NCBI GenBank assembly: GCA_964612465.1
Contig: CAZTDF010000147.1
Span: forward strand, 1 to 11,955
DNA from: JAFGPJ01 sp964612465
GTDB lineage: Bacteria > Planctomycetota > Phycisphaerae > Sedimentisphaerales > Anaerobacaceae
Length of the DNA: 11,955 nucleotides
Reading direction: 5' to 3'
Position numbers and translations under genes: made by a program
Notes under the pieces: generated by a model
Seen by the model: only the letters and a program-made list of their open reading frames with translations
Database searches by the model: none
Told to the model about the DNA's origin: nothing
Shown here: piece after piece, positions 5,966 to 11,955 of the stretch
How positions within the stretch are numbered: the first letter of the stretch is position 1
How the letters are laid out: every line of letters begins with the position of its first letter

Positions 5966-5995
5966 TTGCAAAATCAACTGCTCTCGTGCTATAAT
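5966..5995 (+). promoter_or_regulatory. candidate sigma-70-type promoter for the secreted protease gene
   Basis: TTGCAA (5966-5971) and a perfect TATAAT (5990-5995) are 18 bases apart. Transcription would begin near 6002, giving a leader of about 79 bases with a GGAGAG ribosome site at 6068-6073. The rest of the 5872-6080 gap shows a weak CCGGC/GCCGG inverted repeat near 5880-5914 without a T-run and nothing else I can support. Confidence 0.5.
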
Positions 5996-6080
5996 TATAT
6001 CAGCTTCATAGCATCACAGCCCGGACGTTCTCAAGCGGCTGTTACTAATATATGCATGATAAATCATGGAGAGCAGGTAA

Positions 6081-9000
6081 ATGAAAAAGACGGTACTATC
6101 AAGTCTTGCCCTGCTCTTATTTTCAGTGGTCTTAACACCGGCGGTAATTGGCGCAGAGCCCTGCCGCTGCGTACCGAATGAGATAATTGTAAAATTTCGC
6201 GGGCCGGCCGCCGATGCAATCGAAAAACAGCTACAGCTACAAAACTCGGCAGATTTCCCGAACTTCTCGCCCTTGTCATCCCATCCGGGTCAGTTGAATG
6301 CAAAATACAGGGGCAGCCGGATCAAACCTCTTTTAAAGGACTTTCGAAAAAGACGACTGCAGTTCGATTCACTCAGGGAAGAAATCGGCAAATCCCCGGC
6401 ACAAAAACAAAAACGCATCCTCGAAAGACTCAAGCGGGTTCCGAAAACCACAAAAGTCCCCGACCTCGGCAGTATATACAGGATTCAGCTTGACTGCGAA
6501 TCCCGGCAATCACTTGAAGAAGCTCTTGCGGAGTATCGAAGCAATCCCGATGTTGAGTATGCGGAGTTAAACTACATTGTTTCTGCAAATTCGATACCGA
6601 ATGATCCTCTGCATCCCGACCAATGGTCGTTGGGCAAGATCGCTGCTGAAGGAGCCTGGAGTATTTACACCGGAAGCTCACAGACGGTGGTCGCCGTATT
6701 GGATACGGGTGTGGACTATAACCACAGAGATTTACGGGACAACATGTGGGTCAATGAAGCCGAGCTTAACGGGACCGAAGGAGTAGATGACGACGAAAAT
6801 GGCTACGTTGACGATATGCATGGCTATAATTTCATTTATAATACCGGCGATCCGATGGATGATTATGGCCACGGCACGTATTGTTCCGGCATAATCGCCG
6901 CCAGGGGTAATAACGATTTAGATATCACGGGGATTTGCTGGAACACGAGGATAATGGCCCTTAAGTTTATGGGCTTGTTCGGAGATGGAAGCACAGCCGA
7001 TGCGGTACTTGCTGTTTATTACGCCGTGGAAAACGGTGCCGATGTTATTTCCAATAGCTGGAGCACGCCAAATGAGTCCCTGCTGCTGAAAGATGCCGTT
7101 GATTACGCTTACAGCCGGGGCGTGATAATAGTCGCGTCCGCCGGCAATGATGATTCGGATTTACCCCAGTACCCGGCTTGCTACAAAAACGTGATTTCCG
7201 TTGCTGCAACAGATTCGGACGACCAAAGATGGCCTTATTCCAATTATGGTGACTGTGTGGACATAGCAGCACCCGGGGTGGATGTTTTGTCGCTAAGCGC
7301 GGAAGGAACTTCACTTGGTGTATCCAACAACGGATACACGACTTTCTTATCAGGAACGTCAACGGCATGTCCCCATATCGCGGGCGCTTGTGCTTTGTTA
7401 CTTTCAGCTAATCCGTTAATGACATTCGATCAGGTTTATGACGTGCTGACAAGAACAGCGGATCCGATTTCACTCGGAATCTGCCTTTCGAATGGCAGGG
7501 TAAATCTTTCGGGAGCAATGCATGCCGTCATTCCCTCGCGAGGGTATATCAGTTTCGATAGTGACTATTATGCCCGCCCCGGCGTTGTGGGAATGCTTCT
7601 GGCGGATTGGGACCTCAGGGGCAAAGGCACGCAGGAAGCAACCGTAATGACAGGCGGGGGTGACTTGGAAAAGGTTGTTCTGGCCGAAAGTAGTTCCGTC
7701 TTCGGCGTTTTCACCGGGAGCATCTCGACCGGCTCCGGCGAACCTGTCAGAGAAGATGGAACTGTCCAGGTTTCCTCTGATGAGGTCATTACGGCGATAT
7801 ATTTCGATGCCAATGACGGCACCGGCAATCCGGCGGCAACAATGGACAGTGCTATTACGGATTCTGAAACACCGGTGCTTTTGAATGTCCGGGTTGAGAC
7901 GCAGGGACATGTAGCCAGTATCACGTTTGCGACCGACGAACCAACTAAGGCCCGGGTTCGTTGCTCTCTGACACGCGGCGGGCCATATACTTTTACAAAG
8001 GAAGATATTATAATTGCCGATGATCATACCATCAGGCTCCAGCCTCTTTCTTTAAATACGGATTACTATTTCGTCATAGACCTGGTCGATGAAGTGGGTA
8101 ACAAAGTCACGGCGGACAACAACGGTCTGTGCTATTCGTTTACTACATCGGTGGAATTTTCCGGCTATCGGGTACCGGGCGTCTATCCTGCAATTCAGGC
8201 TGCGATAGACAACGCCTCGAATGGTGATACTATATGGATTGCCGACGGGCAATATTCCGGAGAGGGAAACTTCGATATCGACTTCAAAGGAAAAGCTATC
8301 ACGGTAAAAAGCGAAAACGGTCCGCAAAACTGTATCATCGACTGTCAGTTCAAGGGCCGCGGCTTCGATTTCCACAACGGCGAAAACGAGAATTCCGTCC
8401 TCGACGGCATTAAAATTATCAACGGATCCGCCGGCGGGCTCGGTGGCGGTATAAAATGTACGGCAAGCAGCCCGAAGATAATCAATTGCATCATCATGGG
8501 AAACACCGCTGGAGAGTACGGCGGCGGCATTTGTAACTCTTATAACAGCTCGCCGATACTGACCAACTGCACATTCAGCGAAAACTCGGCCGAATCGAAG
8601 CTTTCCGCGCTCGGCAGCGGCGGTGGAATGTGTAATCTGGTTAACAGCAACCCGGTACTGACCAATTGCACTTTCAGCGGAAACTTTGCCAACCACAGCG
8701 GGGCCGGCATTTATAACTCCGAGAATAGCAACCCGGTTTTAACTAAGTGCACTTTCACGGCAAACACCGCCCGGCATGGCGGCGGTATGTATAATTGTTA
8801 CGACAGCAAGCCAAACCTGAGAAACTGCACGTTCCGTGAAAACATGGCTGAGTACGGTGGTGGCGTCAAAAACAGCGAGTCTATACCCACTCTGATTAAC
8901 TGCACATTACACGGCAATTCGGCGGAAATGGGCGGCGGAATATGGAACGGATGGGGCGGCAGTGCCGAATTGGCCGGCTCCATTCTCTGGGGCAACAGTG

Positions 9001-9848
9001 ATAGCAGCGGTATGGCCGAATCGGCGCAGATTAACGATGCGCGCGGCAGCAGGATATCGGTAACAAATTATTGCTGTATCCAGGGTTGGAACGGAACACT
9101 TGGGGGGATTGGGAACATCGGTGCCGACCCGCTCTTTGTCGATGCGGAAGCAGGTGACTACCATTTGAAGAGCGCAGGCTGGCGATGGGACATCGATAGC
9201 GGGCGCTGGCACTACGATGAAATAACAAGTCCATGTATCGACGCCGGTAATCCGGGCTGGCCGTTGGGTGATGAATTGTTGAATACGCCGGATGGCCCAT
9301 CTAATTCGTGGGCAACTAACCTGCGTATCAATATGGGCTGTTACGGCGGCACAGCCGAGGCCAGTATTCCGCCCCATGGCTGGAGTTTGCTGGCCGATAT
9401 AAATAATGATGGGCTTGTCAACTCGAAGGATTTTGCCTTTCTGGCTCAATCCTGGATGAAAACCGAAAACCGGCAGCCCGGCGACCTGGATCGAAATGGT
9501 ATAGTAAATACGGCGGACCTTGCCCTGCTGTCGGAAGATTGGCTCAAATACGTAAAACCCCCTGTCGTAAATATTATATCGCCGCAGAATGACGCCATTT
9601 TTGTTATGCAGCCGGCCGATATTGAAATCGAAGTTGAGGCATGGGGTATTTACGGGCCCGTGGTGAAGGTGGAGTTTTTTGTCAACGGCAGGAAAATCGA
9701 TGAGGATAGCGACAGTTCCGACGGCTGGGTGACTAATTTCATACAGAACGCAAGAGGGCTCTATAGTATCACTGCAACAGCAACGGACAGCCGTGGGATA
9801 ACTGCAACCTCATCCCCGATAGAAATCACTATTACCCCGCCACAATAA
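6081..9848 (+). CDS. secreted multidomain subtilisin-like (S8) protease with beta-helix, dockerin-like and Ig-like domains
   Basis: This 1255-residue exported serine protease has the following parts in order. Residues 1-25 are a Sec signal peptide (MKKTV, hydrophobic core, cleavage after VIGA). Residues about 31-170 are a fervidolysin/I9-like propeptide (VPNEIIVKF...DVEYAELNY). Residues about 173-475 are the S8 catalytic domain with D208 (VAVLDTGVD), H264 (DYGHGT), oxyanion N356 (ASAGND) and S427 (SGTSTACPH), all present. Residues about 490-593 are a beta-sandwich containing 'VFGVFTGSI', followed by a fibronectin-III-like domain (594-690). A pectate-lyase-type right-handed beta-helix entry (about 695-787) leads to seven Pmp-like repeats (788-973). 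Two dockerin-like calcium loops follow (D1106-N1114 region and D1135-G1140 region), then a C-terminal Ig-like domain (about 1160-1255). There is no sortase, PEP-CTERM or membrane anchor at the end. ATG with GGAGAG 7 bases upstream fixes the start. The substrate is unknown. Confidence 0.93.
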   Translation: MKKTVLSSLALLLFSVVLTPAVIGAEPCRCVPNEIIVKFRGPAADAIEKQLQLQNSADFPNFSPLSSHPGQLNAKYRGSRIKPLLKDFRKRRLQFDSLREEIGKSPAQKQKRILERLKRVPKTTKVPDLGSIYRIQLDCESRQSLEEALAEYRSNPDVEYAELNYIVSANSIPNDPLHPDQWSLGKIAAEGAWSIYTGSSQTVVAVLDTGVDYNHRDLRDNMWVNEAELNGTEGVDDDENGYVDDMHGYNFIYNTGDPMDDYGHGTYCSGIIAARGNNDLDITGICWNTRIMALKFMGLFGDGSTADAVLAVYYAVENGADVISNSWSTPNESLLLKDAVDYAYSRGVIIVASAGNDDSDLPQYPACYKNVISVAATDSDDQRWPYSNYGDCVDIAAPGVDVLSLSAEGTSLGVSNNGYTTFLSGTSTACPHIAGACALLLSANPLMTFDQVYDVLTRTADPISLGICLSNGRVNLSGAMHAVIPSRGYISFDSDYYARPGVVGMLLADWDLRGKGTQEATVMTGGGDLEKVVLAESSSVFGVFTGSISTGSGEPVREDGTVQVSSDEVITAIYFDANDGTGNPAATMDSAITDSETPVLLNVRVETQGHVASITFATDEPTKARVRCSLTRGGPYTFTKEDIIIADDHTIRLQPLSLNTDYYFVIDLVDEVGNKVTADNNGLCYSFTTSVEFSGYRVPGVYPAIQAAIDNASNGDTIWIADGQYSGEGNFDIDFKGKAITVKSENGPQNCIIDCQFKGRGFDFHNGENENSVLDGIKIINGSAGGLGGGIKCTASSPKIINCIIMGNTAGEYGGGICNSYNSSPILTNCTFSENSAESKLSALGSGGGMCNLVNSNPVLTNCTFSGNFANHSGAGIYNSENSNPVLTKCTFTANTARHGGGMYNCYDSKPNLRNCTFRENMAEYGGGVKNSESIPTLINCTLHGNSAEMGGGIWNGWGGSAELAGSILWGNSDSSGMAESAQINDARGSRISVTNYCCIQGWNGTLGGIGNIGADPLFVDAEAGDYHLKSAGWRWDIDSGRWHYDEITSPCIDAGNPGWPLGDELLNTPDGPSNSWATNLRINMGCYGGTAEASIPPHGWSLLADINNDGLVNSKDFAFLAQSWMKTENRQPGDLDRNGIVNTADLALLSEDWLKYVKPPVVNIISPQNDAIFVMQPADIEIEVEAWGIYGPVVKVEFFVNGRKIDEDSDSSDGWVTNFIQNARGLYSITATATDSRGITATSSPIEITITPPQ
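8442..8999 (+). repeat. seven imperfect beta-helix coils (GGG-x-N ... NCTFxxN repeats)
   Basis: Within the protease, residues 788-973 are seven units of 25-33 residues. Each starts GGG or GAG, and the first six carry a Cys-containing NCTF-like strand followed by GN or EN. The pattern matches the GGA(I/L/V) and FxxN signature of chlamydial polymorphic membrane protein (Pmp) repeats and predicts stacked coils of a right-handed beta-helix. The fourth to sixth coils are the most regular in length, at 25-26 residues. The seventh keeps the GGGI start but loses the Cys (ILWGN). Confidence 0.85.
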
Positions 9849-9869
9849 ATTTGATGAATTAAAAATTAC

Positions 9870-9898
9870 TTGACCGGTTGCAAGAGAGTGGTTAGACT
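9870..9898 (+). promoter_or_regulatory. candidate promoter for coaE
   Basis: TTGACC (9870-9875, 5 of 6 consensus bases) and TAGACT (9893-9898, 4 of 6) are 17 bases apart. The predicted start falls at about 9904-9906, immediately before the GTG start codon of coaE at 9907, which would make the transcript leaderless or nearly so. Confidence 0.4.
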
Positions 9899-9906
9899 GC
9901 CCGCCT

Positions 9907-10521
9907 GTGAACATTATCGGAGACAAACCAATAATAGGTATTTTGGGTGGAATCGGCTCCGGAAAGAGTACTGTTGCGGCAGAATTTGCCAAGTTGGGAT
10001 GCAAGGTAATTGATGCCGACAAGATCGCTCATGAGTTGCTCGACAGGAATAGTGTTAAAGAAAAAATTGTCGGGCTTTTTGGAGAAGCTGTTTTAGATTC
10101 TTCAGGAAGAATCGAACATAAGAAACTTGCCGGCGTAGTCTTTGCTGATGGCGATAAACTTGCATCTTTGAACGGGGTAATTCATCCTCTTGTCCTTGAG
10201 CGTGCCCAGGAGCTTATAGAGCAATATAATCAACAAAATCATGTCAAGGCAATCGTGCTGGATATGCCATTATTGGTGGAAGTTGGCTGGGCAAAGCGAT
10301 GCGACAGGCTTATTTTTGTCGATTGTGAGCAAAAAATAAGGGCAGAAAGAGCAAAAAAAAAGGATTTTGACAAAAATCAGATTAAAATTAGAGAAAATTT
10401 TCAGATTTCTCTGGACAACAAGTTAAGCCTTGCCGATAATACGGTACAAAACAATTCTGACTTCTCGGCATTGGTCAGACAGGTCGCTGGTATTTTCTCT
10501 GATATTATGAATAATGGGTAA
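9907..10521 (+). CDS. coaE: dephospho-CoA kinase CoaE
   Basis: CoaE phosphorylates the 3'-hydroxyl of dephospho-CoA with ATP, the last step of coenzyme A synthesis, in the cytoplasm. The 204-residue length is normal. The P-loop GGIGSGKST spans residues 14-22, followed by the family's VIDADKIAHELL segment and FGEAVLDSSGRIEHKKLA. A central VIHPLV block (as NGVIHPLV), then LDMPLLVEVGW and DRLIFVDC, complete the P-loop kinase core and lid. The start is GTG at 9907. No Shine-Dalgarno is seen, and the frame has no alternative start before the in-frame stop at 9871-9873, so GTG is the only choice. The gene follows the protease by 58 bases and precedes rho. Its sequence is more A/T-rich than its neighbours and contains a run of nine A at 10353-10361. 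Confidence 0.95.
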   Translation: MNIIGDKPIIGILGGIGSGKSTVAAEFAKLGCKVIDADKIAHELLDRNSVKEKIVGLFGEAVLDSSGRIEHKKLAGVVFADGDKLASLNGVIHPLVLERAQELIEQYNQQNHVKAIVLDMPLLVEVGWAKRCDRLIFVDCEQKIRAERAKKKDFDKNQIKIRENFQISLDNKLSLADNTVQNNSDFSALVRQVAGIFSDIMNNG

Positions 10522-10566
10522 GCGGGGTTTTAACAGTTCGCTCGAATTTACTATTACCCGTTTTTA
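10516..10566 (+). terminator. possible weak intrinsic terminator of coaE
   Basis: GGGTAA at 10516-10521, which includes the coaE stop codon, can pair with TTACCC at 10554-10559. It is followed directly by GTTTTT. The loop is long (32 bases) and the stem only 6 bp, although a TTCG-CT-CGAA mini-hairpin at 10537-10546 could shorten it. It may be real but weak. Confidence 0.3.
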
Positions 10567-10612
10567 AAATATAGGTTTTATTTCTACTATTCAATGTTCA
10601 AATCTTATTGAA

Positions 10613-10624
10613 TTCCTTCGGGAA
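10613..10624 (+). other. UUCG tetraloop hairpin in the coaE-rho gap
   Basis: TTCC-TTCG-GGAA is a 4-bp stem capped by a C(UUCG)G tetraloop, an unusually stable RNA loop. It lies about 95 bases before the rho start codon and has no T-run after it. If transcribed it would sit in the rho leader. The rest of the 10522-10720 gap is AT-rich and I could not identify a convincing promoter in it. Confidence 0.4.
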
Positions 10625-10720
10625 GGTTATTCTGTGGAATAATGCCTCTAACGCTTGCTTTTAGTGGAACGAGGTTCACAGGAGTAACAGAAAAGTTTTA
10701 CAAATGGAAAAGGAGTCATG

Positions 10721-11955
10721 ATGGCTAAGGCTGTAAAAAGCACAACCAAAAAACGCAAGAGCACGAAGAAAAAGGCAGTTGCGAAAAAACAAACTGTCAC
10801 CGAACCTGAAGAGCAGCAGATACCGCCTGAGAATGAAGCGGCTACGGCAACGGCTACGGCAACGGTTGAAGAGGCCACCGGTTTAAGTGCCGAGGAAGAA
10901 GCTCTTAGAGCTAAGAAAGCTGAAGAAGAATCCACTCATGCCAAGTACGAACGGATTAAAAAAGGCAGCTTGTATTTGACGGATTTGCAGAAACTCACCG
11001 TTGCAGAACTGCATAATCTTGCCAAGAATGAAGGTATCACCGAATACAGCGCGCTGAAGAAGCAGGATTTGGTTTTCAGAATTCTCAAGGAGCGTATTAA
11101 CCAGAGCGGTCTGATGTACGGCGAAGGCGTGCTGGAAGTGCTGCCGGATGGTTACGGATTTCTGCGAAATCAGGATTATAACTATTTGTCATCGTCGGAT
11201 GACATTTATGTATCTCCGTCTCAAATCAGACGCTTTGGCCTGCGGACCGGAAATATTGTACAAGGTCAAATCAGGCCCCCGAAAGATTCGGAGAAGTACT
11301 TTGCCCTTCTGCGCGTCGAAGCGATCAACTTCGAAGATCCTGACAACCTTGCGGAAAAGGTTGTGTTCAGCGACCTGACGCCATTGCATCCTGAGGACCG
11401 TTTTATACTCGAAACGACAGGGGAAGAGTTGAATATGCGGATTATCGATCTGGTCACGCCGGTGGGCAAAGGCCAGCGTGGCCTGATAGTTGCTCCGCCG
11501 CGAACCGGTAAAACAATCCTGCTGCAAAAAATTGCAAACGCCCTGAGCGCAAATCATCCTGATGTGAAATTGATCGTGCTGCTGATTGACGAACGGCCGG
11601 AAGAAGTTACCGAAATGGAGAGGAAAACCGCTGAAGATGTTGAGGTTATAAGTTCGACTTTCGACGAACCGGCAGCACGTCACTGCCAGGTTGCAGAAGT
11701 TGTAATCGAAAAAGCAAAGCGACTTATCGAGTACGGTACAGATGTAGTGATTCTGCTGGACTCGATAACGCGGCTTGCGCGTGCATATAATACCGAGATG
11801 CCGCACTCGGGCAGAATCCTGACAGGCGGTGTCGACGCCGGCGCCATGCAGATGCCCAAGAGATTTTTCGGCGCTGCCAGGAACGTCGAAGAAGGCGGTT
11901 CGCTGACTATTTTCGCAACGGCATTAATCGACACCGGCTCAAAAATGGACGAGGT
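10721..11955 (+). CDS. rho: transcription termination factor Rho (3' truncated by window end)
   Basis: Rho is the hexameric RNA-dependent ATPase/translocase that ends transcription at untranslated, C-rich RNA. The 411 visible residues read without interruption to the window edge. Residues 1 to about 82 form a charged Lys/Ala/Glu/Thr-rich extension. A Rho N-terminal helical domain follows from residue 84 (LYLTDLQKLTVAELHNLAK), then the RNA-binding OB fold from residue 136 (GVLEVLPDGYGFLR). Walker A is APPRTGKT at 258-265 (K264), the LLIDERPEEVTEM segment holds the catalytic Glu, Walker B is VVILLD ending at D347, and the secondary RNA-binding Q-loop region GGVDAGAMQMPKRFFGAARN comes near the end. 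Two ATGs stand in frame at 10718 and 10721. I chose 10721 because the AGGAG at 10711-10715 is 5 bases before it and only 2 before the other. The R-loop and C-terminus lie outside the window. Confidence 0.96.
   Translation, partial: MAKAVKSTTKKRKSTKKKAVAKKQTVTEPEEQQIPPENEAATATATATVEEATGLSAEEEALRAKKAEEESTHAKYERIKKGSLYLTDLQKLTVAELHNLAKNEGITEYSALKKQDLVFRILKERINQSGLMYGEGVLEVLPDGYGFLRNQDYNYLSSSDDIYVSPSQIRRFGLRTGNIVQGQIRPPKDSEKYFALLRVEAINFEDPDNLAEKVVFSDLTPLHPEDRFILETTGEELNMRIIDLVTPVGKGQRGLIVAPPRTGKTILLQKIANALSANHPDVKLIVLLIDERPEEVTEMERKTAEDVEVISSTFDEPAARHCQVAEVVIEKAKRLIEYGTDVVILLDSITRLARAYNTEMPHSGRILTGGVDAGAMQMPKRFFGAARNVEEGGSLTIFATALIDTGSKMDE
10841..10864 (+). repeat. tandem 12-bp duplication in the rho N-terminal extension
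   Basis: GCTACGGCAACG occurs twice in direct succession (10841-10852 and 10853-10864), encoding Ala-Thr-Ala-Thr twice. Twelve bases keep the frame, so copy-number change would lengthen or shorten the extension without disrupting Rho. Confidence 0.85.

Noticed and set aside
8052..8696. Minus-strand open frame of 214 codons
   Set aside because: It is antisense to the beta-helix region of the protease. Repetitive GGC/AAC codons keep the opposite strand open, and there is no ribosome site or known domain.
8442..8999. CRISPR-like array
   Set aside because: The repeats are imperfect, in frame with the protease and explained by protein beta-helix coils. There are no unique spacers.
11189..11806. 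Minus-strand open frame of 205 codons
   Set aside because: It is antisense to the highly conserved Rho core and the composition is not protein-like.

Overview
The window looks like a chromosomal segment of a Planctomycetota bacterium, most likely class Phycisphaerae. This taxon call is inference. It rests on the large secreted protein at 6081-9848, which joins a subtilisin domain, Pmp-type beta-helix repeats and paired dockerin-like Asp/Asn loops ending in an aromatic 'SW'/'DW' motif, and on the zinc-ribbon protein beside queF. No rRNA or other marker is present to confirm it. I see no tRNA, CRISPR array, prophage or insertion sequence.

Left part (1-3363): the tail of an unidentified beta-sandwich protein (1-306) converges on queE with only 2 bases between them. 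queE, queC and a malectin-domain lipoprotein gene lie on the minus strand. queF starts on the plus strand from its own promoter, divergent from the lipoprotein gene. QueE, QueC and QueF are consecutive enzymes of the preQ1 (queuosine precursor) pathway: CPH4 to CDG, CDG to preQ0, and preQ0 to preQ1. The earlier enzymes (GTP cyclohydrolase I, QueD) and the later ones (Tgt, QueA, QueG/H) are not in the window. queC is bracketed by two palindromic elements built from the same repeat unit. This is the most unusual non-coding structure seen.

Middle (3389-5871): a small zinc-ribbon protein of unknown role follows queF in an apparent operon. After a gap with a perfect 10-bp inverted repeat comes a long GT-B glycosyltransferase related to glycogen/starch synthases.

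Right part (6081-11955): the 1255-residue secreted serine protease with its own promoter, then coaE (dephospho-CoA kinase, GTG start, possibly leaderless), then rho (transcription termination factor, cut by the window end). Rho carries a low-complexity charged N-terminal extension containing a 12-bp tandem duplication.

Most of the window is recognisable housekeeping and cell-surface content. I did not find clear evidence of a new biological system. The best leads are the repeat elements around queC, the queF-linked zinc-ribbon protein, and the architecture of the protease.
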